DNA from: Paenibacillaceae bacterium
GTDB lineage: Bacteria > Bacillota > Bacilli > Paenibacillales > NBRC-103111
Assembly: GCA_029256185.1 (NCBI GenBank)
Contig: JAQSYI010000010.1
Location: 124,001-188,000 of the forward strand
Length of the DNA: 64,000 nucleotides
Reading direction: 5' to 3'
Positions within the stretch are counted from its first letter, which is position 1. Each line of letters opens with the position of its first letter. A model generated the notes under the pieces. That model was not told the DNA's origin. It worked only from the letters and a program-made list of their open reading frames with translations, and searched no databases. The position numbers and the translations under genes were made by a program. Of the stretch, positions 53,478-62,307 are shown one piece after another.

Positions 53478-54428
53478 CTAGAATAAAGCATTTTCCCTGT
53501 CGATCTTGCGGACCACGAAGTTGGTAGTCAGCACCAGGATAAAGCCGATGAAGGCTTGGTACAATCCGGCGGCGGACGACATCCCGATATCGCCCAAGGT
53601 CAGCAGCGCTCTGTACACATAGGTGTCAATAACCTGCGTTGTGGGGAAGAGGGCTCCTGAATCCAGCGGCACCTGGTAGAACAGACCGAAGTCGGAATTG
53701 AATATTTTACCCACCTGCAAAAGCGTCATGACCACCAGCACCGGACGGATGAGCGGAATGGTAATCCTCCTGATCTGCTGCCACTTGCTGGCCCCGTCGA
53801 TCAGCGCAGCCTCATAATACTCACTGTCAATCCCGATTACCGCAGCCAGATAGACAATGCTGTAATAGCCTACATGCTTCCACAGATTCACCAGCGGCAG
53901 GATAAAAGGCCAGAACCGGGACTCGCTGTACCAGGATACTGGTGGAAAGCCCAGAGGCTCCAGAATGGATTTGTTGATAAAACCAAACTCGCTGCTCAGC
54001 AGGGAATACCCCAGATAACTGACCACAATCATCGACAGGAAGTGGGGAAGAAACATAACGCTCTGGTAGAACCGTGCCGCCAGACGCGCCCTGAGCTCAT
54101 TCAAGGCAATGGCGAACGCCACGGCCACCACCAGATTCAGCACAATGAACACCGCATTGTACAGCACCGTATTGCGGGTAATGATCCAGGCATCCTCGGT
54201 CCGGAACAGAAATTCGAAGTTCTTGAAGCCTACCCAGTCGCTTCCGATAATCCCCTTGGAATAATCAATGCTCTTGAAGGCAATGACCACGCCGAACATG
54301 GGGAGATAATTGTTCAGAATCAGATACAGCACTCCGGGCAGAAGCAGCATGAGAAGCGCCTTGTCCCTTCTCACATTGCGGATAAACCTGACGATAAGGC
54401 CTCTTGGCCTGCGTTTTGCCAACTCCAA
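53478..54428 (-). CDS. Carbohydrate ABC transporter permease, LplB type (transporter 2)
   Basis: This 316-residue protein has LLMLLLPGVLYLILNNYLPMFGVVIAFKSI, GSDWVGFKNFEFLF and the EAA loop YYEAALIDGASKWQQIRRITIPLI. The start is TTG at 54428 with AAAGGTG about 9 bases upstream. It is the first gene of the operon, separated from the response regulator by a terminator. A direct repeat at 54506-54532 may be the activator site. Confidence 0.93.
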   Translation of the reverse strand: MELAKRRPRGLIVRFIRNVRRDKALLMLLLPGVLYLILNNYLPMFGVVIAFKSIDYSKGIIGSDWVGFKNFEFLFRTEDAWIITRNTVLYNAVFIVLNLVVAVAFAIALNELRARLAARFYQSVMFLPHFLSMIVVSYLGYSLLSSEFGFINKSILEPLGFPPVSWYSESRFWPFILPLVNLWKHVGYYSIVYLAAVIGIDSEYYEAALIDGASKWQQIRRITIPLIRPVLVVMTLLQVGKIFNSDFGLFYQVPLDSGALFPTTQVIDTYVYRALLTLGDIGMSSAAGLYQAFIGFILVLTTNFVVRKIDRENALF

Positions 54429-54505
54429 CAGCAGTCACACCTTTCTCTAATTTCCTCCGGTGAATTCAGTATAACCTCCTTCGGTGCAAGGCCTCTATGG
54501 GGTAG

Positions 54506-54532
54506 TGTGACCCGCATCTCGATTTTGTGACC
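54506..54532 (-). promoter_or_regulatory. Direct repeat GGTCACA, candidate YesN-type activator site
   Basis: On the minus strand GGTCACA occurs at 54532-54526 and 54512-54506, 20 bases apart in the same orientation, about 78-104 bases upstream of the permease start. AraC-type regulators typically bind direct repeats about two helical turns apart. Confidence 0.45.
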
Positions 54533-54562
54533 GATCCGGCCCGTCCCCTCTCATAATCGGTG

Positions 54563-54600
54563 AAAAAGGCCTGTCATCAGCAACCGCCGCCATGACCGGC
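54563..54600 (-). terminator. Terminator after the sensor kinase/response regulator pair
   Basis: On the minus strand GCCGGTCAT pairs with ATGACAGGC (one mismatch) and is followed by CTTTTT. It lies just past the response regulator stop at 54609. Confidence 0.7.
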
Positions 54601-54608
54601 GCTTCGCA

Positions 54609-56228
54609 TTACGTGCTCCGCTTCTGAAACCGCTTGCGGTACTCCAAGGGGGATATTCCTACCTTCTTCTTGAACGCCTGCCCGAAGTGGGAGTAGTTCT
54701 CGTACCCGATCTCCTCACAAATATCCACAATTCTTAAATTGGTTTCGGTCAGCAAAATTTTCGCCCGGTCCATCTTGGCGCCAATGATGAAGTCGATGAT
54801 GGATTGCCCTGTCTCCCGCTTGAACACGCGGGACAGATAGGCCGAATTCAGATAGATATAATCCGCCGCCTTCTCCCGGGTGACATCCTTCAGGTTGGCT
54901 TTGATATATTGCTTGGTTTTCTCGATGAGCAGGGAGCTTTCATTGCGCTGGCTGGCCAGATAGCGGAAAGCAGTGTCGAGCAGCCGCTCCGACCAGGCCT
55001 TCAGCTGGGGGATGGAGCGGATAGCCGCAAGCTCTCCGCTGCGGTCCCGCAAGCCGGACCATTCCTTGACGGATAAGCCGTTTTTGTGGGCCACGTGGTA
55101 GATCATGTAGATCAAGGCATGATACAAAGCGCTGGCCGACTCCGTATCCGCCTGGGTCTCCTGCATATCGGCGAACAATTGGTCCAGACGCTTCATCAGC
55201 TCGGACTTGTTGCCCGTCTCGAACAATGTCACCCAATCCTGCCAAGGGATGGCATGGGGATGCCTGCTTCTGCCGGCCGACTGGCCGGCGGACTGGCCGG
55301 CGGGCTGATCCAGCTGTTGGATGGACAGAGGATTGGACAGATTCTCCTGCTCCAGCTCAATCAACCGGTGGTACACCTCCGTCAGACCGTGGAAGGGCAC
55401 GGCGTGCCCGATATAGCAGGATACGGTGCAATAGAAATAACGGCTGCACGCCTCGGCAAATAGGCGGCAAGCTCCGGCTACGGAGCTGCGGTCATACAAG
55501 CCGTCCTGCATCCCGTAGATAAGGGCGAAGAGAATGCCGTTGTCGTCCTTGATAATGTCTCCCGCATAATCGCCCAGCAGCAGCTCGGCAGCCGCATTGC
55601 GCAGAGCGTATTCCAGCGTATCCTCATCCCGCAGGCTGAACTCCTTATGCCACTGCTCAATGCTGATGAGAATCGGCAGAATGCAGGCATGGCGGTCAAC
55701 GGGCAGGTTCACATCCCGCAGATTCTCCTCCGTGGGAACCAGTCTTCCGGCCAGCAGATTCTGCCAATACCGCTCCACAACAACCGCCCGCTGGCGCTCC
55801 CATAACGAACGGTACTTCTTGCTCGTCTCGACCATTCCGGCAGCGTCCTTCTTCTCGCGGATTTTCTCAACCGCCTTGTTCACCGTCTGGATCAGCTCCT
55901 CCGTCCTGACCGGCTTCAGCAGATACTCGAAGCTGCCCAACTGCACCGCTCTCTGGGCATAGGCAAATTCCGCGTGGCCGGTGAGGAAGATCGTCTCCGT
56001 CTCCGGATAGCGGTCATTCACCCACTCGATCAGCTCCAAGCCGCTGGCGCCCGGCATCTCGATGTCGCAGATGATCAGATCAATGGCGTCGTCTTCCAGA
56101 ATTTCCTTCGCTTCCTTAACGCCCAATGCCTGATGCACCTGATCAAAACCAAGATCAGCAAAGTCAACGGACTTCATCAGAGCCCGTATCACATAAATCT
56201 CATCATCGACAATCAACAATTTCAGCAT
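54609..56228 (-). CDS. YesN-type response regulator with AraC DNA-binding domain
   Basis: This 539-residue protein has a receiver domain (about 1-120) with acidic pocket DDE (residues 8-10), phosphoacceptor Asp55 in LIICDIEMPG and the conserved Lys in LLKPVR. A long middle region follows, then a C-terminal AraC double HTH (about 435-535; EKAADYIYLNSAYLSRVFKRETG and IGYENYSHFGQAFKKKVGISPLEYR). It is probably activated by the sensor kinase encoded upstream, which it overlaps by seven bases, and probably activates the adjacent ABC operon. GGAGGAGG lies about 6 bases upstream of the ATG. Confidence 0.94.
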   Translation of the reverse strand: MLKLLIVDDEIYVIRALMKSVDFADLGFDQVHQALGVKEAKEILEDDAIDLIICDIEMPGASGLELIEWVNDRYPETETIFLTGHAEFAYAQRAVQLGSFEYLLKPVRTEELIQTVNKAVEKIREKKDAAGMVETSKKYRSLWERQRAVVVERYWQNLLAGRLVPTEENLRDVNLPVDRHACILPILISIEQWHKEFSLRDEDTLEYALRNAAAELLLGDYAGDIIKDDNGILFALIYGMQDGLYDRSSVAGACRLFAEACSRYFYCTVSCYIGHAVPFHGLTEVYHRLIELEQENLSNPLSIQQLDQPAGQSAGQSAGRSRHPHAIPWQDWVTLFETGNKSELMKRLDQLFADMQETQADTESASALYHALIYMIYHVAHKNGLSVKEWSGLRDRSGELAAIRSIPQLKAWSERLLDTAFRYLASQRNESSLLIEKTKQYIKANLKDVTREKAADYIYLNSAYLSRVFKRETGQSIIDFIIGAKMDRAKILLTETNLRIVDICEEIGYENYSHFGQAFKKKVGISPLEYRKRFQKRST

Positions 56229-57976
56229 TCTTCCTCCTCCATTTCGTGAAGCGCCCCCCGTGCGGGCATCAGAAGGCGCACAATAGCGCCTTTTGGGAAA
56301 GCATTCATGAACGACACTTCCGCCCGTTCCCCGAAAACCATGCGCATCCGTTGAACCACATTCCAGACGCCCAGATGGATGCCGTCCCCGTCGCCAAACT
56401 CCTGCCTGTTGAAGCAGGCCAGTGTGGCGGGCGCGAAGCCTCTGCCGTCGTCGCGGACTATGATCTCGAAGCCATCCTCCTTTTCCCCGGATAAGCCCAC
56501 GGTAATCTCAATATGGAAGGGGATGCCTCCCTCCTCCATGCCGTGAATGACCGAGTTTTCTACAAACGGCTGAATGGTCAGGGGGAGAATGGCCGTTTGG
56601 CGCAGTTCCTCCCGGATGTCGATCCGGAAGCTTAATTTCTCCGGGAACCGCAGAGACTGAATTTCCAGATAATTGCGGACATGCTCCAGCTCCTCCTCAA
56701 TCGTAACCGTATCCCGGTGGGAACGGGTGATAAACCGGAAGTAATCAGCCAGATGCTCGGTCATCTTCTTGATCAGCCCGTTCTCCCCGAGCGTGGAGAG
56801 GCTGTTGATCACATTGAGGGAGTTCAGGTAGAAATGGGGATTGATCTGGGCCTGCAGGCGCTTGAATTCCGACTGCTGTACCTTGAGCATTTCCTCGTAC
56901 ACATTGATTTTCAGATGGCTGATCTGGGATACCATGTGATTGAATGTGCCGGTCAGGAAATTCAGCTCCTCGGTCTCCGCCTCCTTCACGCCAATCTCCA
57001 GATCCCCCTTGACCACCCTGCGCATTCCCATAATAAGCGCATTCATGGGATCAAACAGCATCTTGCGGAGAAAGTGGGAGTAGAAATACAAAACAATGAC
57101 AACACCGATAGGGATGAACACAATCACTCTCTGAAAAAAGGGCAGCTGCTGCAGCAGAGACTTCTCGGAGATCATCGCGGCAAGACTGAGAGGCGCTTGT
57201 TCGAATGGCGTGCTGACCAGGAGATACTGCTCCCCGTCGGCGGGATTGTCGAATACCTGAAATTCCGAGGGATTGGCCAACAGCCGCCCGTTGACGGCAG
57301 CCATGGTTTCCGTAGGCAACGCCGCGCCGGTCAGGGCTTGCCCCGCCGCATCCAGCAGGATCGCTTCCCAGCGCTCCCCGTAATCCAGCGTACGCAGAGG
57401 AAGAATCAGATCCTCAAGCAGGATGGCCGCGCCGACATAGACCCCGCTGTTCGCTTGCAGCGCACGGACCAGATAGCTGTTCTTCCCCTGCTTCAGCACG
57501 GTCCAGTTGCCGTCCGGGGCCTGTCCGCTGCGCTGCAGGTATTCTCCCAGCATCTGCTTCAGATTGGTCGTATCCGTATAAGAAGAACGTGAAAAAATAA
57601 AATCGTTCTTGCCGGAGGAATAGGCGAAAAACGAATGGAGATTCTCGAAGGCGCCGCCTCCGGCAATCAGTTCCGCATGGATTCGGATTTTCGCCAGAGT
57701 ATAGCCCCCGTTGGTCTCTGGAAGCGATTGCATGGTTAAATAATCCGATTCGGAAGCAGGGTTCACAATCTGGCTCAGCAGATAATGGGTGATATCCTCC
57801 AGCGTCCGGTCAATTTGCGCAATGTGAATCGCCAGGGTTTTGCTGGTGGATCTGGACACCTCCTCGCGGACGACTTTGATCGCATAATAATTCTCGTAGT
57901 ACAAGAACAAAGCCAACGGAGCGATAATGAGCAGGAAGCTGCGGATCAACCGGAATCGGAGTGTGGGTTTTCTCAT
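56222..57976 (-). CDS. YesM-type sensor histidine kinase
   Basis: This 584-residue protein has a first transmembrane helix at about 10-28, an extracellular sensor region to about 280, and a second helix near 283-302. A HAMP linker (about 303-355) leads to the His_kinase domain with phosphoacceptor His381 in LQAQINPHFYLNSLN, then a HATPase region (FVENSVIHGMEEG; DDGRGFAP). This is the LytS/YesM class typical of Paenibacillus sugar transport systems. It overlaps the response regulator by seven bases. The start has AGGAG 6 bases upstream. Confidence 0.94.
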   Translation of the reverse strand: MRKPTLRFRLIRSFLLIIAPLALFLYYENYYAIKVVREEVSRSTSKTLAIHIAQIDRTLEDITHYLLSQIVNPASESDYLTMQSLPETNGGYTLAKIRIHAELIAGGGAFENLHSFFAYSSGKNDFIFSRSSYTDTTNLKQMLGEYLQRSGQAPDGNWTVLKQGKNSYLVRALQANSGVYVGAAILLEDLILPLRTLDYGERWEAILLDAAGQALTGAALPTETMAAVNGRLLANPSEFQVFDNPADGEQYLLVSTPFEQAPLSLAAMISEKSLLQQLPFFQRVIVFIPIGVVIVLYFYSHFLRKMLFDPMNALIMGMRRVVKGDLEIGVKEAETEELNFLTGTFNHMVSQISHLKINVYEEMLKVQQSEFKRLQAQINPHFYLNSLNVINSLSTLGENGLIKKMTEHLADYFRFITRSHRDTVTIEEELEHVRNYLEIQSLRFPEKLSFRIDIREELRQTAILPLTIQPFVENSVIHGMEEGGIPFHIEITVGLSGEKEDGFEIIVRDDGRGFAPATLACFNRQEFGDGDGIHLGVWNVVQRMRMVFGERAEVSFMNAFPKGAIVRLLMPARGALHEMEEEEC

Positions 57977-58153
57977 GGTTTCTCCTGTTCCGCCACTTGG
58001 GCTGATGGTCGTATTATCTCAGATTGTAATACATTGTCCGTCAATTGAATAGATGCTCCCGAACGTCCTGCCAACATTTAAGAGGAATCCCGGAAGCTTT
58101 TCCTGTATAATCATGGTGAGCCGATAATCCGACTTTTTGTCACGCGAAGGCAG

Positions 58154-58975
58154 GTGCAAGTTGTCTTGGAGCCGATACAATGGCGCATACACAGCTGCGG
58201 TTACTCGATTCATACAAGACCGTATACAAGCAAGCGGCAGATCCCCTTCTATTTGATCCGCTTCCAGACGGAGGGAAGCAGCGTAGTGGCGCTGGACGGG
58301 GTCGAGCAGGAATATCACGCAGGGGACCTGATGATTGCAGTTCCCGGCAATGACTATCATCTGAGAACAGGGCTGCTCACGACGGACAAGTCTCCCCGCT
58401 GCGCCGACTATTATCTTTCCTGCTCCCTGGATACCGGCGGCGACGGCATGCCGGATGAATATCCCTGCAAGCTGCATATCGGCAAGGATGACCATTTCCT
58501 GAATTTATGCAAGAACATCATTTATGAGAAGCGCAAGATCACCGACAGCGACCTGCAAATTCAGGATTATCTGACCCGGCTGCTGTTCCTGTCCATCCGC
58601 CGCTTTATTCATAGCGGCACATCCTCCTATCCCAAGGCGTACCTGCCCCACAAGATGAAGGATTATATCGAGCAGCATGCCACGGAGCAGCTCACGCTCA
58701 AGCAGGTGGCGTCTAACGTGGGACTGGGCATATCGCGCGCATCGGAGCTGTTTAAGACCACCTTCGGGCGCTCCGTCATTGATTATGTGATTGAGGTGAA
58801 ATTGAACATTGCCCGGGAGCATATCCTGTATGAAAATAGCTCATTGGAGGAAATCGCATATTCATGCGGATTTGGAAGCTACACCCATTTCAGCCGTATG
58901 TTCAGCAGCCGTTTCGGCCAATCACCCAAGGAGTACCGCCAGAACAATACCGCCTATATGCCCAGAAAACTGTGA
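58154..58975 (+). CDS. AraC family transcriptional regulator
   Basis: This 273-residue protein has an N-terminal cupin-like sensor half (FYLIRFQTEGSSVVALDGVEQEYHAGDLMIAVPGNDYH) and a C-terminal double HTH (about 175-270; LTLKQVASNVGLGISRASELFKTTFG and IAYSCGFGSYTHFSRMFSSRFGQSPKEYR). It is divergent from the sensor kinase gene, with a 178-base intergenic region, and is the only plus-strand gene of the carbohydrate region. The start is not certain: GTG at 58154 has AAGG only 3 bases upstream, whereas TTG at 58166 has AGGTG 9 bases upstream. The target may be the divergent operon. Confidence 0.9.
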   Translation: MQVVLEPIQWRIHSCGYSIHTRPYTSKRQIPFYLIRFQTEGSSVVALDGVEQEYHAGDLMIAVPGNDYHLRTGLLTTDKSPRCADYYLSCSLDTGGDGMPDEYPCKLHIGKDDHFLNLCKNIIYEKRKITDSDLQIQDYLTRLLFLSIRRFIHSGTSSYPKAYLPHKMKDYIEQHATEQLTLKQVASNVGLGISRASELFKTTFGRSVIDYVIEVKLNIAREHILYENSSLEEIAYSCGFGSYTHFSRMFSSRFGQSPKEYRQNNTAYMPRKL

Positions 58976-59062
58976 TGTGCTGCCTGCCGTGCCGCGGCAA
59001 CCTTTTCAGGGCCGACCAGAAAGTATGAGGAGCCGGCAATAAAGGTGCATAGTATAGACGAG

Positions 59063-59259
59063 TTAACGGAAAAAATTTCCGTTACCAGGCGGTTTTTCGG
59101 TTTTTATCAGGAATTAACGGAAAAATTTTCCGTTAATTCCTTCAAAACCGGGTCCTTATGCCCTTTTCGGGGAGTTCAGCAGGAATTAACGGAAAAAATT
59201 TCCGCTAAACGAGCGAGTAATGAAGAATATGCAGGGATAGCGGAAAAATTTTCCGTTAT
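59063..59259. repeat. Set of four palindromes, GGAAATTTCC-family, spacing 51/72/51
   Basis: Cores GGAAAAAATTTCC or GGAAAAATTTTCC lie at 59068-59080, 59119-59131, 59191-59203 and 59242-59254, with TTAACG/AGCG flanks. Centres are 51, 72 and 51 bases apart, matching the set at 23112-23307 almost exactly. They lie in the 489-base gap 58976-59464, which has no recognisable gene. Confidence 0.93.
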
Positions 59260-59331
59260 GCGTATGAGCAAGCGGACCGGGGACGGGACCGCCATAGGAA
59301 AAAGTCGTTACTTCTTTTGGAAGCGTAAAAG

Positions 59332-59366
59332 AACCTGGCGGTGTCCTTCCGCCAGGTTTTTCTTAA
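59332..59366 (-). terminator. Terminator after the DEAD-box helicase gene
   Basis: AACCTGGCGG and CCGCCAGGTT pair over nearly ten bases. A/T tracts flank both sides (TTTTTCTT on the plus strand, TTCTTTTACG on the minus), so it may act in both directions. It lies about 100 bases past the helicase stop. Confidence 0.65.
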
Positions 59367-59464
59367 AAGTCCCGGAAACGGGGAAGCAGCTCCACTTCGT
59401 GACAAACGCACCGGGTCAACAGGACACCGTCATGCGTTTATCCCCGATTCCGGCATCTATCGCT

Positions 59465-61039
59465 TTAATTCTTCTGCGGACCCGCCTGTTTGGACGGGCG
59501 TCTTTTTCTGAACCAGTGGGGCTTGGCTTGCGGGCCGTCGTCTATAGCCGCCGTCTTCAAATTGGGGCTTGCCTGCTGATTCCCGCCGCCTGCCCCTTGC
59601 AACCCGGCTTTACTGGAACTGTTCCCGGCTGCTTGCGCTCCGGCTCTATTGGCGCCGTTGCCCAATGCTTGCGACGCTCCCGCTCTATTGGGGCCGTTGC
59701 CTGCTGCTTGCGACGTTCCCGCTCTATTGGAACCGCCGCCTGCTCCAGCCCCCCGCCCCGCATCGGACCTCACGCCCTGCTTGGCATTGGCTCTGGGATT
59801 GGACTTTGCCCCCGCTTGCCCGTTCGTCCCTGCCTTAGGACCGGACTTGGCCGTTCCCGGTGCTGCCGGTTGAGGAGCCTGTGATTTCAGTTGAGGCCGG
59901 TTTAGCATGGGATAAGGATGGTCCTTCACTTCCGGGATGCTCTTGCCGATCAATTTCTCAATATCCTTCAGATAAGGCAGCTCCTCTTCCTCACAGAAGG
60001 AGATAGCGTCTCCGCTGAGACCCGCCCGGCCCGTCCGTCCAATCCGGTGTACATAAGTCTCCGGAATATTCGGCAGGTTGAAATTAATGACATGGGAAAG
60101 CTCTTCAATATCAATCCCTCTGGCGGCAATATCCGTTGCAACCAGAACCCGGGTGGCTCCGCTCTTGAAATTGGCAAGGGCTCTTTGCCGCTCATTCTGG
60201 GATTTATTCCCATGAATTGCCTGCGCAGAAACCTGCACCTTGGTCAATTCCTTCATCACCCGGTCTGCGCCCCGCTTGGTGCGGGTGAAGACCAGAGCGG
60301 ACACAATGGTCCAGTCCTGCAAGAGATGGTTCAGGAGCTTCTGCTTGTTGCCCTGCTCCAGCAAATAGACGGATTGATTGATCCTGCTAACCGTAGAGGA
60401 TACGGGAGCTACCTCCACCTTCACCGGATCGGTCAGCAGGGTCTGCGCCAATTGGGCAATTTCGGGAGGCATGGTCGCCGAGAAGAGCAGCGTTTGCCGC
60501 TTGCCGGGAATATGGGAGATAATCCGCTTCACATCATGGATAAAGCCCATATCGAGCATCCGGTCCGCTTCATCCAGCACCAGAATCTCCACATGCCGCA
60601 GGTCCGCATGCTTCTGGGCAATCAGATCGAGCAGTCTGCCGGGAGTAGCGATTACAATATCGGCTCCCAGAGCCAAGGCACGCTCCTGCGCTTTTTGGGG
60701 TACACCGCCAACAATCGCCGTGCAACGCAACGGGGTGTATTGTCCGTATGCCTTCATATTCTCTTCGATCTGAAGCGCAAGCTCCCTGGTAGGGGTCAAG
60801 ATCAGGGAGCGTATACGGCGTCCGGACCCCGAGTGGTGCTGTCTCCCGCTTAGCAATTGAATGATCGGTACGGCGAACGCCGCCGTCTTGCCCGTACCGG
60901 TCTGGGCGCAGCCCAGTAAATCTCTGCCGGCCAGCACCGGCGGAATAGCCTGCTCCTGAATCGGAGTGGGCTGGGTATAATTTTCTTTGCTCAAGGCCTT
61001 CAGAATGGCCGGCGCAATCTTCAACTCTTCGAATTTCAT
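59465..61039 (-). CDS. DEAD-box ATP-dependent RNA helicase (RhlE-like) with repetitive C-terminal tail
   Basis: Read from 61039 (AAGGAG 6 bases upstream) the protein is 524 residues. All helicase motifs are present: Q motif (TQPTPIQEQAIPPVL), motif I AQTGTGKT (about 45-52), PTRELA, TPGRLLD, motif II DEAD, motif III SAT, and HRIGRTGR near 350. The last 150 residues form a basic, Gly/Ala/Asn/Gln-rich tail with a tandem unit like NGPNRAGASQA. Such tails often guide binding to structured RNA. It unwinds RNA in the cytoplasm, probably in ribosome assembly or cold adaptation; the exact role is not determined by sequence. Confidence 0.94.
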   Translation of the reverse strand: MKFEELKIAPAILKALSKENYTQPTPIQEQAIPPVLAGRDLLGCAQTGTGKTAAFAVPIIQLLSGRQHHSGSGRRIRSLILTPTRELALQIEENMKAYGQYTPLRCTAIVGGVPQKAQERALALGADIVIATPGRLLDLIAQKHADLRHVEILVLDEADRMLDMGFIHDVKRIISHIPGKRQTLLFSATMPPEIAQLAQTLLTDPVKVEVAPVSSTVSRINQSVYLLEQGNKQKLLNHLLQDWTIVSALVFTRTKRGADRVMKELTKVQVSAQAIHGNKSQNERQRALANFKSGATRVLVATDIAARGIDIEELSHVINFNLPNIPETYVHRIGRTGRAGLSGDAISFCEEEELPYLKDIEKLIGKSIPEVKDHPYPMLNRPQLKSQAPQPAAPGTAKSGPKAGTNGQAGAKSNPRANAKQGVRSDAGRGAGAGGGSNRAGTSQAAGNGPNRAGASQALGNGANRAGAQAAGNSSSKAGLQGAGGGNQQASPNLKTAAIDDGPQAKPHWFRKRRPSKQAGPQKN

Positions 61040-61072
61040 AGGATCTCCTTCGCTATAAGCACTCTCAAGCAT

Positions 61073-61383
61073 TCCTACGCATCATACCAGATAATAGGGG
61101 CTGAGTATAGGTATGGAATCCGGAACTGTTCGTGGCTTAATCAATTTCAGGCTTCTCCTCTTGGTTGTCCGACGAAGTCGCTTTGGTGAATCCCTATTCA
61201 CAACACGGCGCTCTCTCCTTAGAAAGGGTGGCTTGGATGCCCAAACATGTTTTGCCGGCCTTGATGTTATTCCGATCTTTAAGGTTTCAAAGTTGGCAAT
61301 AAACTCGCCCGCAAGTCTCCCTTTCCCTCCCGTTCCTGCCGCTGAATATGCATTCACCCTTATCTTTTCGTCGGCCATGATAA
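61073..61383 (-). other. Intergenic region with a doubtful 98-codon reading frame
   Basis: Between the helicase and the TraX-like gene a minus-strand frame runs from ATG 61378, five bases after the TraX stop, to 61082. It would give MADEKIRVNAYSAAG... with a very basic second half. No ribosome site is visible and I recognise no family. An open frame on the other strand covers the same region. It may be a remnant or non-coding. Confidence 0.3.
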
Positions 61384-62007
61384 CTAGACCCATAACCGGG
61401 CCAAGGCTAAAACGGTCAAATGCAGGGGGTAGAAGCTGCGCCACAGCCATCTGGGAATACGGATGCGGTCAAGATAGCCGAACAGGCAAGGCGCATAGGC
61501 AATGGCCAATGTAGAGAAGATGCTGAACAAACCCGTAAACCATCCCTTGAGGATCAGGAAAGCCAGGTTCAGAACAAGATGCAGCCCAGCCATCACCCCA
61601 TTCCGGGTATAACGGCAGATAAGAACCAGGAAAAGCCCGTACATCCCGTAATCAAAATGCCCCCATTCCAGCATATACGCCGCTGCTGCCACCAGGATAA
61701 TCCGAAGAGGCATGTTCTTCGCCCGGTCCAGCAGAACCAGAACGCACAGGCTGACAAACAAGGTCCCCACCACATTGATTCCGGCCAGCTTGAGCGCGTA
61801 CCAATAGGGCAATTGGGAAACCAGCCCGATGAGAACCAGGCGGATCATATAGTTCTTGAGATTCTTGGTATGCCCATACCCCATGACGATACAGTAGGCA
61901 TACAGCGGAAAGGCCAGCCGGCCAAACAGATGCCACTGAATCTGGTCCGGGAAGAAGACGCGGCCCGCATGATCGGACAGCATGGAGAGCATCGCTAATA
62001 ATTGCAA
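61384..62007 (-). CDS. TraX family membrane protein
   Basis: This 207-residue protein has about seven or eight transmembrane helices. It has the family features MLSMLSDHAGRVFF at the N-terminus, HLFGRLAFPLYAYCIVMGYGHTKNLKNYMIRL, and LVSQLPYWYAL. TraX proteins are membrane proteins first named for pilin acetylation on the F plasmid; in Firmicute chromosomes their role is unknown. The start is TTG at 62007, eight bases after GGGAGG. Confidence 0.85.
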   Translation of the reverse strand: MQLLAMLSMLSDHAGRVFFPDQIQWHLFGRLAFPLYAYCIVMGYGHTKNLKNYMIRLVLIGLVSQLPYWYALKLAGINVVGTLFVSLCVLVLLDRAKNMPLRIILVAAAAYMLEWGHFDYGMYGLFLVLICRYTRNGVMAGLHLVLNLAFLILKGWFTGLFSIFSTLAIAYAPCLFGYLDRIRIPRWLWRSFYPLHLTVLALARLWV

Positions 62008-62251
62008 GATTAGATCCTCCCTAACAGGTGCTTTACTCCAACATTAACACGATGCCGGGAGAACACGCAAAAAATAATCCGTATAGGGAAAACCGCCCGA
62101 TAGGGAGGAGTTGGATATTGGATGGGGTCACGGCTGGGCCGAGGGAAGTACAGCTTGTAAATGTACTTTCTTTTGCAGTTTTGCAAATGAGCCTCCCATT
62201 TCCCCACAGTTTCTACTTTGCGGGGGTCCCGAAACGGGATAGCACTTTACG

Positions 62252-62293
62252 ACAAAGAAGAGCAGCGAGATTAGCTCTCCTGCTCTTCTTTGT
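62252..62293 (-). terminator. Long hairpin after the cotJ operon
   Basis: ACAAAGAAGAGCAG and CTGCTCTTCTTTGT pair perfectly over 14 bases around a 14-base loop. The T-run is on the plus-strand side (TTTTTG), so on the minus strand the hairpin has a weak tail. It lies 15 bases past the cotJC stop. Nothing else was recognised in the gap 62008-62307. Confidence 0.65.
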
Positions 62294-62307
62294 TTTTGCC
62301 AAGCCTG

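Noticed and set aside
59045..59884. 279-codon plus-strand frame across the palindrome tetrad and helicase tail
   Set aside because: It reads through palindromes and the complement of a repetitive coding tail, with no ribosome site and no motif.
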